Shown here piece after piece: positions 53,860-61,560 of a stretch of DNA of 64,000 bases; position 1 is the stretch's first letter, and each line of letters starts with the position of its first letter. The notes beneath the pieces are model-generated. The model saw nothing but the letters and a program-made list of their open reading frames with translations. It made no database searches and was not told the origin of the DNA. Made by a program: the position numbers and the translations under genes. Source of the stretch: CAMAPP01 sp046153685 (lineage in GTDB: Bacteria > Pseudomonadota > Alphaproteobacteria > CADEGL01). The stretch is taken from contig JBJXGH010000191.1 in the NCBI GenBank assembly GCA_046153685.1, forward strand, positions 10,272 to 74,271, given 5' to 3'.

Positions 53860-53881
53860 GGGCGCCGCTTGTTCGGCGCCC
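53860..53881. other. Perfect 8-bp hairpin in the leader of the OYE-type gene
   Basis: GGGCGCCG (53860-53867), loop CTTGTT and CGGCGCCC (53874-53881) form a perfect stem ending 42 bp before the ATG at 53924. A smaller stem, CGTGGT/ACCACG, lies at 53820-53836. No T-run follows. It may be a leader structure or a binding palindrome between the two divergent genes. Confidence 0.45.
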
Positions 53882-53923
53882 CCCCGCTCGACTAGCCTTG
53901 CGCACAGAACGGGGGAACGAACC

Positions 53924-55972
53924 ATGGGCCAATACGACGCGCTGTTGAGTCCTTTCCAGATCAAGCACCTGACCCTGCGCAACCGCGTGGTCAGCACCGC
54001 GCACGCCCCCGCCTATGACGAGGACCGCAAGCCCAAGGACCGCTACCAGCTCTATCACGCCGAAAAGGCCAAGGGCGGAGTTGGCCTGGTCATGTTCGGC
54101 GGCGCGACGGGTATTTCCTATGAATCCGAAGCGGGCTGGGGCCAGCTTTCGGCGGCCGACGACACGATCGTGCCCTATTTCCGCCAATTCGCCGAGCGCG
54201 TGCACGGCCACGGCGCGAAACTCATGGTCCAGCTCTCCCACATGGGGCGCAAGGTGCGTTGGGATTTGGCGAACTGGATGGTTCCGCTCGTGCCCTCGCA
54301 CGTGCCGGAACGCATGAATTATCTTTACGCCAAGGTCTTCGAGGATTGGGACATCGCGCGCGTGGTAAGGGATTACGGCGCCGCCGCCGGACGGTGCCGC
54401 GAAGGCGGACTCGATGGTATCGAGATTTGCGCCTTCGCCAATCACGTCTTCGATCAGTTCTGGTCGCCCGACGTGAACCGGCGAACCGACAATTACGGCG
54501 GCAGCTTCGAAAACCGCATCCGCTTCGGCCTCGAGGCGCTGGCCGAAATCCGGCGGGTCGCGGGCAAGGATTTCGTCGTCGGCATGCGCATGTCGGCGGA
54601 CGAGCTGACCGAGCACGGCCTCACGCAAGGCGAATGCCTCGACATCGCCAAGGCCTATGCGAAAAGCGGTCTCGTCGATTTTCTCAACATCGCGGCGAGC
54701 CAGACCTACAACAACATCTCGCATGCCACGATTACGCCGAGCATGTCGTTTCCAACGGCGGTATTCCTGCCCTATGCCAGCGCGATCAAGGCCGAGGTGG
54801 CGATCCCGATCATCCACGCCTCGCGTATCGCCGACGCCGCGACCGCCAACCGGGCGATTGCGGAAGGCCATGTCGATTTGGTCGGCATGACGCGCGCGCA
54901 CATCGCCGATCCGCACTTCGTGCGGAAATTGATGGCGGGGCGCGAGGACGATATCCGCCAATGCGTGGGCGCGGCCTATTGCATCGACCGGCTTTATACC
55001 GGAGGCGGAGCTGTCTGCACGCACAACGCGGCGACCAGCCGCGAACGCACGATGCCCCATGAGATTCCGAAGTCCGGCGCCGCGAGGCGCACGGTCGTCG
55101 TCGTCGGCGCGGGCCCGGGCGGACTCGAGGCGGCGCGCGTTTCGGCCGCGCGCGGACACCGGGTCATCCTGTTCGAGGCCGCGGCGAAAACCGGCGGCCA
55201 GATCAATCTCGCAAGTCGCCTCGGCTGGCGCGAGGCCATGTCGGGGATCGTGCGCTGGCTCGACGGTCAGGTGCGAAAGCACGGCGTCGAGCTCCGACTC
55301 GGCCATGAGGCGACGGCCGCGGACGTCCTGACCGAATTGCCCGACGTGGTGGTGATCGCAACGGGCGGCGTGCCGAACAAGGGTCGCGCGGGCGATGCCG
55401 GCCTGCTGACGACGAGTTGGGATATCCTCGACGGCAAGGTGCCAAGCCATGCCGGGCAATCGGTGTTGATGTACGACGACGGCTCCGACACCCAGGGCGT
55501 GACCGCCGCCCAATTTCTCGCCGAGAGCAGCGCATCGGTCGAATTCGTGACGCCGCACAAAGCGCCGGGCGAACGGCTGGGGCCGAACAACCGCCCGATT
55601 TACATCCGCAATCTCTACAAGCTCGGCGTCGTGACCACGCCGGATATGCGCCTCGTCTCGGTCACGCGCGAGGGCAACCGATTGCTCGCCGTGCTGCGTA
55701 ACGACTATCTCGCCCGCGACGAGGAACGCCTGATCGATCTCGTCGTGGTCGAGCACGGCACGCTGCCGCGCGACGAGATATATTTCGCGCTGAAGAAACA
55801 CTCGACCAATCGGGGCGAGGTCGATCAGGAGGCGCTCATGGCCGGAAGGCCGCAGAATATCGTGCGCAACCAAGCCGGGAAGTTCCAGCTTTTCCGCGTC
55901 GGCGACGCTGTCATGTCACGCAATATCCACGCCGCGATCTACGATTCGCTCAGGCTGTGCAAGGATTTGTGA
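53924..55972 (+). CDS. OYE/NADH:flavin oxidoreductase, N-methylproline/dimethylglycine demethylase-like
   Basis: A 682-residue two-domain flavoenzyme. An N-terminal Old Yellow Enzyme barrel (residues 1-370) carries FMN, and a C-terminal FAD/NAD domain starts VVVVGAGPGGLEAARV near 391. Between them is the Fe-S region QCVGAAYCIDRLYTGGGAVC, where only C347, C353 and C365 remain; the second canonical cysteine is Ala. The CVGA-x-YCIDR form and the MPHEIP tail point to the StcD/DgcA-type demethylases of stachydrine and dimethylglycine breakdown rather than 2,4-dienoyl-CoA reductase. The SDR follows 136 bp downstream. Confidence 0.87.
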   Translation: MGQYDALLSPFQIKHLTLRNRVVSTAHAPAYDEDRKPKDRYQLYHAEKAKGGVGLVMFGGATGISYESEAGWGQLSAADDTIVPYFRQFAERVHGHGAKLMVQLSHMGRKVRWDLANWMVPLVPSHVPERMNYLYAKVFEDWDIARVVRDYGAAAGRCREGGLDGIEICAFANHVFDQFWSPDVNRRTDNYGGSFENRIRFGLEALAEIRRVAGKDFVVGMRMSADELTEHGLTQGECLDIAKAYAKSGLVDFLNIAASQTYNNISHATITPSMSFPTAVFLPYASAIKAEVAIPIIHASRIADAATANRAIAEGHVDLVGMTRAHIADPHFVRKLMAGREDDIRQCVGAAYCIDRLYTGGGAVCTHNAATSRERTMPHEIPKSGAARRTVVVVGAGPGGLEAARVSAARGHRVILFEAAAKTGGQINLASRLGWREAMSGIVRWLDGQVRKHGVELRLGHEATAADVLTELPDVVVIATGGVPNKGRAGDAGLLTTSWDILDGKVPSHAGQSVLMYDDGSDTQGVTAAQFLAESSASVEFVTPHKAPGERLGPNNRPIYIRNLYKLGVVTTPDMRLVSVTREGNRLLAVLRNDYLARDEERLIDLVVVEHGTLPRDEIYFALKKHSTNRGEVDQEALMAGRPQNIVRNQAGKFQLFRVGDAVMSRNIHAAIYDSLRLCKDL

Positions 55973-56108
55973 GAGAGGATTTGCAGGTTGGAGTTTCCTG
56001 TATTTGGCCTTTCGGAACCTGGAGTTTCCGCCCGGGGCACCGGGCAGCGCGTCGAAGTACGGTTCGGACTTTCTCTGATTATCGGCAACCAGAACTTGTG
56101 AGGCCACC

Positions 56109-56855
56109 ATGCGTTCACTCGAAAATCTCGTTGTCCTGATCACCGGAGCCGGAAAGGGCCTTGGCCGTTCCCACGCCTTGCTCATGGCGGAGCGCGGCGC
56201 GGACCTGATCGTGCAGGACGAGAATGTGTCCGCGGTTGAGGAAACCGCCGCCCTGGTGTCGAAGCTCGGCCGGCGCGCGGAGCCAATTTCCTCCGATGTG
56301 GCCGATGCCCAATCGACCCAAACGGCCATCATGGGCGCGGAGGCGAAACTCGGTCGCATCGACGTTCTGGTGAACAACGCCGGCATCAGCGGCCAGCACA
56401 TGGAAATCGAGGCGATCGAGCCCGCGCGTCTTCAGCGCATGTTGGCGGTCCATGTCGGCGGCGCCTTCCATTGCGTCCAGGCGGTCGTTCCGGGCATGAA
56501 GCGGCGCCGGTCGGGCGCGATCGTCAACACGTCCTCGGCCTGGGGCATGACGGGCTGGCCGGTATCCTCGCATTACTGCGCGGCCAAGGCGGCGCTCTTG
56601 GGCGCGACCAAGGCCTGGGCCAAGGAATTTGCCCCCTACAATATCCGCGTCAATGCCATTGCGCCGGGCTGGATCGACACGGGCAAATTTCCCGCCGACA
56701 AGGTCGGGCAATGGACGCGCGGCATTCCGCTCGGCCGCTTTGGCCGCCCGATCGAGATATCCGCCCTCGTCGCGTTCCTCGCTTCGCCCGAATCGGGTTT
56801 CATCACCGGCCAGGTCGTCAGTGCCAATGGCGGCGAGACGATTGTCGGGATTTGA
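56109..56855 (+). CDS. SDR family NAD(P)-dependent oxidoreductase
   Basis: A 248-residue classical short-chain dehydrogenase. The cofactor motif TGAGKGLG spans 12-19, NNAG is present, and the catalytic Ser-Tyr-Lys is in the SSAW stretch and Y156-CAA-K160. NAIAPGWIDTG is the substrate-loop region. Such enzymes act on 3-oxoacyl, sugar or steroid-type alcohols; the substrate is unknown. It may be co-transcribed with the OYE-type gene across a 136-bp gap that has GGAGTTTCC twice. Confidence 0.92.
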   Translation: MRSLENLVVLITGAGKGLGRSHALLMAERGADLIVQDENVSAVEETAALVSKLGRRAEPISSDVADAQSTQTAIMGAEAKLGRIDVLVNNAGISGQHMEIEAIEPARLQRMLAVHVGGAFHCVQAVVPGMKRRRSGAIVNTSSAWGMTGWPVSSHYCAAKAALLGATKAWAKEFAPYNIRVNAIAPGWIDTGKFPADKVGQWTRGIPLGRFGRPIEISALVAFLASPESGFITGQVVSANGGETIVGI

Positions 56856-57006
56856 CGCGCGGGGGATTGCGCGGCGCGGGGAATTGGCGCGTAGGGATTT
56901 GAGGAGCCGCCGGCATCGGGGGTGCGCTGGATTTTGAGCGAAGATCTCCGCTCCCTTGCCGGTGACGCCGCCTCCCCAGCAAGCGATGCTGGATGTCGGA
57001 CGTTTT

Positions 57007-58029
57007 CTAGCCGCCCCAGATGCGCCCCAAGACCCGAATCAGATTCCCGCCGAGCAAGGCCCGGATATCCCCCTCGCCCCAGCCGCGCGCGACCAGAGCC
57101 GCCGTCAGTTTCGGCAAATCCGCCGGGGAAGCGCAATCCGACAGATAGCGCGTGCGCACGTCATTGCCGAAGGCTGCGGCGTATTTCGTCACGGCGGCGG
57201 GATAGCGCGCCATGGTGCGTTCGATGATATGGCGCACCTTGGACAAATCGCCGACGATGGGAAAATCGGTGCCGAGCGAGACATGCGCGATTCCGACCAG
57301 ATCGACGATATATTCCAGGTGGCGGACATAGTCCGAGAGGTTCGGCCGGCGCGCGCCGTCGCCGTTCCAGCACATCGGGCCATAGACGCTGGTGCCGACG
57401 AGTCCGCCCGTCGCCGCGACCGCCTTGATCACCGCATCGGATTTGTTGCGCGGCGCGTTCGACACGGCCTTGGCATTGGCATGGGTAACCAGGACCGGCT
57501 GGCGGGAACAGGAGGCCGCGTCGAGACAGCTTCGCTCGCCGACATGGCTTAAATCGAGCGCGATCCCGAGACGGTTCATCTCCGCGACCGCGCGCCTTCC
57601 AAACATGCTCAAGCCATCGTCCACGGGTTCGAGGCAGCCGCTGGCGAGGAAATTGCGTTCGTTATAGGTCAGTTGCATGATTCGCACGCCCAGGTGCCGG
57701 AACAGACTCAGCCGCTCCAGCTTGTCGGCGATGGGGCGCATGTTCTGCCAGCCCATGATGAGGCCGATCTTTCCCGCTTCGCGCGCCGCCGCGATATCGT
57801 CGGTTCGCAGAACCAGGCGCCAGGGGCTGTCCGGCGCGTCCAGACGCGCGCACCAGATCGCCATGTCGTCGCAGCACTTCTCGAAATCGCCGGTGACGTC
57901 GGCCACGGTGATATTGATCGCGGCGACATTGCCTTCTCGAAGCGCCCCGACATAGCCGTCGGAGCCGAAGCCTAGGCCATCGACGATGACGGCGTCGCGA
58001 TGGATATCGGCTGCGGAGCGCGCGGTCAT
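57007..58029 (-). CDS. M19 membrane-dipeptidase family protein, active site incomplete
   Basis: A 340-residue M19 dipeptidase-fold protein. LDLSHVGERSCLDA, LVTHANAKAVSNAPRNKSD and LGTDFP are family segments. At the start, where zinc dipeptidases have the His-x-Asp metal motif, it reads IVDGLGFGS. The position of the bridging glutamate (E-G) reads MGWQN. Two of the usual metal sites therefore appear changed, so a different metal chemistry or substrate is likely. Its ATG overlaps the LLM stop (58026-58029). Confidence 0.85.
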   Translation of the reverse strand: MTARSAADIHRDAVIVDGLGFGSDGYVGALREGNVAAINITVADVTGDFEKCCDDMAIWCARLDAPDSPWRLVLRTDDIAAAREAGKIGLIMGWQNMRPIADKLERLSLFRHLGVRIMQLTYNERNFLASGCLEPVDDGLSMFGRRAVAEMNRLGIALDLSHVGERSCLDAASCSRQPVLVTHANAKAVSNAPRNKSDAVIKAVAATGGLVGTSVYGPMCWNGDGARRPNLSDYVRHLEYIVDLVGIAHVSLGTDFPIVGDLSKVRHIIERTMARYPAAVTKYAAAFGNDVRTRYLSDCASPADLPKLTAALVARGWGEGDIRALLGGNLIRVLGRIWGG

Positions 58030-59045
58030 CGGGCGATATGGGGCATCACGCGCGTCGCGAACAATTCGAGCGAGCGCATCACATCGCGGTGCGTGGCACC
58101 AAAATTCATGTTGAGCATCAGATTGTCGATGCCGAGCGCGCGATAGCGCTCGAGCATCTCGATGCAGCGCTCGGGCGTGCCGATGATGATGTTGTTGGCG
58201 ATCTCCTCCTCCGTCACCGCGATGTCGAGGAGCTTGATCTTGCCGCGGTAAACCTCGCCGGGGGTGTTGTATACATTGGCGAACTGGCGCTGCTTGGTGT
58301 GCCCGAAGCGCACCTTCTCGCGGATATCCGCCTCGTCCGTGCCGACATAGGCATTGCGCAGCATCGACATGCGCGAGGACCGGCCGGCCGCGCCCGCGCG
58401 CGCCTTGGCGGCATTGAAGGCATCGGCCTGCATCTTGGCGGCGGCGAAGGGATCGCGCAGCGGCGTGGTCATGACGGGATAGCCGTTCTCGACCGCCCAG
58501 CCGATGCTGGCTTCGTGCATGGCGGCGACCCAGATGGGCGGGTGGGGTTTTTGCATCGGGCGCGGCGTGATCGTGAGCGGCGCGAAATTGTAATACTTGC
58601 TCGACCAGGAAACTTCTTCGTCCGTCAGGAGCTTGACGAGCAGCCGCAGCGCATCGTCGAACCGCTCGCGCGCTTCTTCCATGGGCACGCCGAAGCGGTC
58701 GAACTCGTAGCGGAAGGCGCCGCGCCCAACCCCGATTTGGATGCGGCCATCGGTCAGGCAATCGGTCTGGGCGATCTCGCCCGCCAGCATCCGCATATCG
58801 TGGAGCGGCAAGACCATGACCGCCGTGATGATCGGAATGCGCTTGGTGACCGAGGCCACGCGCACGGCGGTGAGCAACGGATTCGGGTGGACAAGGGTGT
58901 TGAGGAAATGATGTTCGGGAATGGCGAAGGCGACGAAACCCAACTCCTCGGCGAACTTGGCCTCCTCCAGCATCTCCTTGTACATGCGTTGGGCCGGATA
59001 GCTGGTGTCCGGCCAATAGCACGGCAGATAAAATCCGAAATCCAC
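58026..59045 (-). CDS. LLM class flavin-dependent oxidoreductase (luciferase-like)
   Basis: A 339-residue bacterial luciferase-fold monooxygenase. It starts GTG (59045) with DFGFYLPCYWPDTSYP, has FAIPEHHF, the IGVGRGAFRYEFDRFG segment and GTPERCIEMLERYRALGID. FMNH2-dependent oxidation of an amine, sulfonate or ketone is the family chemistry. It is coupled to the M19-type gene by an ATGA overlap. A GGGGGCGGGGC precedes the start. Confidence 0.9.
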   Translation of the reverse strand: MDFGFYLPCYWPDTSYPAQRMYKEMLEEAKFAEELGFVAFAIPEHHFLNTLVHPNPLLTAVRVASVTKRIPIITAVMVLPLHDMRMLAGEIAQTDCLTDGRIQIGVGRGAFRYEFDRFGVPMEEARERFDDALRLLVKLLTDEEVSWSSKYYNFAPLTITPRPMQKPHPPIWVAAMHEASIGWAVENGYPVMTTPLRDPFAAAKMQADAFNAAKARAGAAGRSSRMSMLRNAYVGTDEADIREKVRFGHTKQRQFANVYNTPGEVYRGKIKLLDIAVTEEEIANNIIIGTPERCIEMLERYRALGIDNLMLNMNFGATHRDVMRSLELFATRVMPHIAR

Positions 59046-59342
59046 TGCCCCGCCCCCGCCAGATTTCTAGGTCGCCCGCTTCCTAGACCGATGATAGGGA
59101 GATCCGGCCATCCTGCCTACATCCGATCCTTACGATAGAGAGCGCACATGCCGGCATTGCGGCCGATGAGGCACCTGACGATTTCCAGGCGTTCTTAAGG
59201 GCGATTTTTTGAGACGCGCTCCAAATGCGAATGCGCGATGGATTCGTGTCGATGACGTTTACCCTTTTTCTTCGCCATCCTCCGATACTCCCTGAGCGGC
59301 TTTGGAGCGAGTATGGCTCCGCGTGGATTTGCGCGGAAAAAA
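59046..59342. other. 297-bp spacer downstream of the tRNA gene
   Basis: No confident gene is present. A minus-strand frame 59195-59278 would encode a 27-residue very basic peptide starting MAKKKGKRHRH, with AGGGAG nearby upstream, but this is weak. The T-run at 59337-59342 immediately follows the tRNA 3' end on the minus strand and may help end its transcript. Confidence 0.45.
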
Positions 59343-59419
59343 TGGCGTCCCCGGCGGGATTCGAACCCACGGCCTCAAGATTAGGAATCTTGCGCTCTAT
59401 CCTGCTGAGCTACGGGGAC
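59343..59419 (-). tRNA. tRNA-Arg (anticodon CCU)
   Basis: A 77-base cloverleaf including a genomically encoded 3' CCA. The acceptor stem is GTCCCCG/CGGGGAC, the D-arm GCTC...GAGC, the anticodon arm CAAGA-TTCCTAA-TCTTG with anticodon CCT, and the T-arm GTGGG-TTCGAAT-CCCGC. It reads the AGG arginine codon, rare in GC-rich genomes that favour CGN. A sigma-70-like promoter lies just upstream. Confidence 0.97.
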
Positions 59420-59429
59420 GGCGGGTAGC

Positions 59430-59458
59430 TTTATAGCGCGGGCATGGTGCGCACCCAA
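59430..59458 (-). promoter_or_regulatory. Sigma-70-type promoter of the tRNA-Arg gene
   Basis: On the minus strand a -35 TTGGGT (59458-59453) and a -10 TATAAA (59435-59430) are separated by exactly 17 bases, with the tRNA 5' end 10 bases beyond the -10 box. The spacing and position are those of a strong housekeeping promoter. Confidence 0.75.
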
Positions 59459-59522
59459 GGCGCGCCCGGCCCTTTGTTCGAGTGCGCTCGTGTTCGGCCC
59501 GCCCTGGTTCGGACGCGTTGGG

Positions 59523-59640
59523 GCCGCCCGTGATCGCGCGGCGCTCCAGCACCAGGACATCGCGCCCGGCCTTCGCGAGATCGGCGCCGCGCGCGAGGCC
59601 GTCATGCCCGCCGACGATGACGACCCCGTCGCGCCGCTTG
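59523..59640 (-). pseudogene. N-terminal remnant of a phytoene-desaturase-like FAD oxidoreductase
   Basis: On the minus strand one frame reads DGVVIVGGHDGLARGADLAK followed by AGRDVLVLERRAITGG. That is the first beta-alpha-beta FAD-binding unit of phytoene-dehydrogenase-like proteins, with the glycine motif partly decayed. No start codon precedes it and the frame soon loses similarity. It is therefore a gene remnant, lying between the palindromic repeat and the tRNA gene. Confidence 0.65.
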
Positions 59641-59652
59641 GCCGTGGCCCGC

Positions 59653-59759
59653 CTAGAGCTGTTTCCGTTCGCATGCGCTCACTTCAACGTCTCTAGCCTT
59701 TTGTTTTGCCGCATTTTCCGAGTCATCAGGCGATTCCGCCTGACTTGAAAATGCTCTAG
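59653..59759. repeat. 107-bp palindromic intergenic element
   Basis: Its ends are the inverted repeat CTAGAGC (59653-59659) and GCTCTAG (59753-59759). The right half nests a second palindrome: GCATTTTC (59711-59718) with GAAAATGC (59747-59754), enclosing TCAGGCG-ATTC-CGCCTGA (59726-59743). AGAGCATTTTC-type elements of this kind are frequent between genes in alphaproteobacteria. Its right end supplies the stop codon of the adjoining membrane-protein gene. Confidence 0.75.
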
Positions 59760-61369
59760 CGCCGCCGCGCCGGGCAGAGCTGATAATCGGCATTGCCGAT
59801 GGACGAATAGAATTCGCGGCAGGACGCGAAATCGACCGTCAGGCCGTAAAATCCAAGATTGGTTTCGGCCGAGATGTGATCGACGCGCGTCGTGAGCGCG
59901 TAGAAATCGCCCTCATGCGCCGCGATTACCTCGCGCATTTCGTCGTTGAAGCGCACCTCGGTTTGGGCGGGGTTGGTGAAGCCGCCATCGATGCGCACGA
60001 ACCGGACCGAGGGTGGATAGGCGGGGGCGATGAAGCCGTAGGGTTCGTGTCCGGTCAGAAGCACGATGCTGGCTTCGGGGCGCGCGATGGGCGGCGCGTC
60101 CGTTGTCACCCATCGCGCCGTCCACGCGGCGCGGCCCCAATCGGCGGGCTGCATGGTGAGGATGACGGCGGCGATGGTAAGTCCGGCACCGCACGCGCGC
60201 CATCGCAGCGAAAACGGCAATCGGTCCCAGGCAAGAACGATGACGAGCGGGCCCAGCATTTCGAGCGTGATCGCATAACGATAGATGCCGAAGAGAAAAA
60301 TCCAAGCCACATAGGATGCCGCCCAATAGGCCATGACGGGCGCGGCCGCATCGCGCGCAACGCCGGCTTCGGGCTCGGGCGCGCCGGCGCGCCGGCGCCG
60401 CCACCAGAACGCGGCGGCCGCGATCAGCAACGCGTAGCTGGCAAGGATGCGGTGATCCTGGAATTCCACTTCGCCGGTGAGCGCATTATCGAAGGAATAG
60501 GCGAGGGGAAAGGCAAAAATCCGCGCCAGCCATTCGAGCGTGGACACGGGCAGATAGAAGACGTGCTTGTAGGATTCAAACAGCGCCCAGGGCGAGCGGA
60601 AGATATGGTTGTAGAAGGGAAAAACCGGATTGGCGTAGAGCCGCCAGAGAAGCCACGCCCAGTGCCCGCCGGTGATCGCGAAGCCGCAGGCCGCGCCGAG
60701 ACCGAGCGCGGCGACCCGCCCAAGACGCACGAGCGTCGAGCCCGAAGGCATCATGACCGCAGCCGCGAGACCGGCGCCGTAAACCGCCGAGGGTAGCTTC
60801 AGCCCGACGCACAACCCGCCGAGAACCCCCGCCGCGAAGGCAATGGCAAACGGCCAGAACCCGCCAGCCGCCAATCGGCCGCGCATCGCCACGATCAGCC
60901 ATAGCCCGGACAACCCACCCAAGGACACGATGTTGTCGTAATAGGTCGTGCCGAGAAGCGAGAGCATGGTCGCGCCGAAATACGCGAGAAAAGCGAGGCC
61001 GAAGGCGATTCCTGGGCGGTATTCGATTTCGCCCCTGGGCCCGGTGCGCGCAAGACAGGCCATGGCGATGCCGAAAATCGGGATCGCGTTCAGCCCCTGG
61101 ACCATGCCGAGAACCAGGCCGATCGCGCGCGCGGGCCATAATTGGGCGACGCGAAAGAACGGCACATCGATCGTGGGGTTGAAGAAGGTGGGAACCGAGG
61201 CGACGAGAAAATCGTGGCCGTAGCGGTCGTTCACCCAGGCATAGGCATTGTAATAGTGGTAATTGCGCAGGTCCCAGTTCGAGTCCATGTCGAACGCGAG
61301 GACGAAAATGCCGTGAAGGAACGGCAGCATGGCGACCAGCGCCCAGGTGCCGAAACGCGAAGCTCTCAT
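59756..61369 (-). CDS. Large polytopic membrane protein, probable GT-C-type glycosyltransferase
   Basis: A 537-residue protein with about ten to twelve membrane helices. The first extracytoplasmic loop carries DMDSNWDLRNYHYYN, an acidic and aromatic loop like that of DUF2029/GT-C glycosyltransferases that use polyprenyl-phosphate sugars. The C-terminal about 120 residues form a soluble domain. I cannot name the acceptor or donor. The stop codon (59756-59758) lies inside the terminal repeat of the palindromic element. Confidence 0.75.
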   Translation of the reverse strand: MRASRFGTWALVAMLPFLHGIFVLAFDMDSNWDLRNYHYYNAYAWVNDRYGHDFLVASVPTFFNPTIDVPFFRVAQLWPARAIGLVLGMVQGLNAIPIFGIAMACLARTGPRGEIEYRPGIAFGLAFLAYFGATMLSLLGTTYYDNIVSLGGLSGLWLIVAMRGRLAAGGFWPFAIAFAAGVLGGLCVGLKLPSAVYGAGLAAAVMMPSGSTLVRLGRVAALGLGAACGFAITGGHWAWLLWRLYANPVFPFYNHIFRSPWALFESYKHVFYLPVSTLEWLARIFAFPLAYSFDNALTGEVEFQDHRILASYALLIAAAAFWWRRRRAGAPEPEAGVARDAAAPVMAYWAASYVAWIFLFGIYRYAITLEMLGPLVIVLAWDRLPFSLRWRACGAGLTIAAVILTMQPADWGRAAWTARWVTTDAPPIARPEASIVLLTGHEPYGFIAPAYPPSVRFVRIDGGFTNPAQTEVRFNDEMREVIAAHEGDFYALTTRVDHISAETNLGFYGLTVDFASCREFYSSIGNADYQLCPARRR

Positions 61370-61419
61370 GCGCCGAGATTACGCGAGCGCACGGGCCCGC
61401 CACAAGCACGACGCAGCGT

Positions 61420-61560
61420 TCAATCGTCGTCGTACAGGATGCGTTCGGCCGCACCGTCCAAGTCCTCGTACTGGCCCGCACGCAGCGACCATAAGAAGGC
61501 GCCAAGACCGAGAAGGCCGAGAAACAGCGCCGCCGGGATGAGGTAAAGGATGAGACTCAT
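61420..61560 (-). CDS. ccoS: Cytochrome oxidase maturation protein CcoS/FixS
   Basis: A 46-residue protein: one membrane helix (LILYLIPAALFLGLLGLGAF), then WSLRAGQYEDLDGAAERILYDDD. The W-x-x-x-x-GQ(Y/F)-x-D-x-x-x-x-A-x-R-I-L pattern is diagnostic of CcoS/FixS, needed to insert cofactors into cbb3 oxidase. Its ATG overlaps the fixI stop (61557-61560, ATGA), so the two are translationally coupled. Confidence 0.92.
   Translation of the reverse strand: MSLILYLIPAALFLGLLGLGAFLWSLRAGQYEDLDGAAERILYDDD

Noticed and set aside
53762..55873. 703-codon open frame antisense to the OYE-type gene, and similar long antisense frames at 16037-18142, 18167-20488 and 20698-23715
   Set aside because: They are shadows of GC-rich genes on the other strand. 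They show Arg/His/Gly-rich sequence with no family motif, and the sense strand carries clear enzymes.
59195..59278. 27-residue basic peptide starting MAKKKGKRHRH downstream of the tRNA
   Set aside because: Too short and without recognisable family; kept only as a note in the spacer entry.
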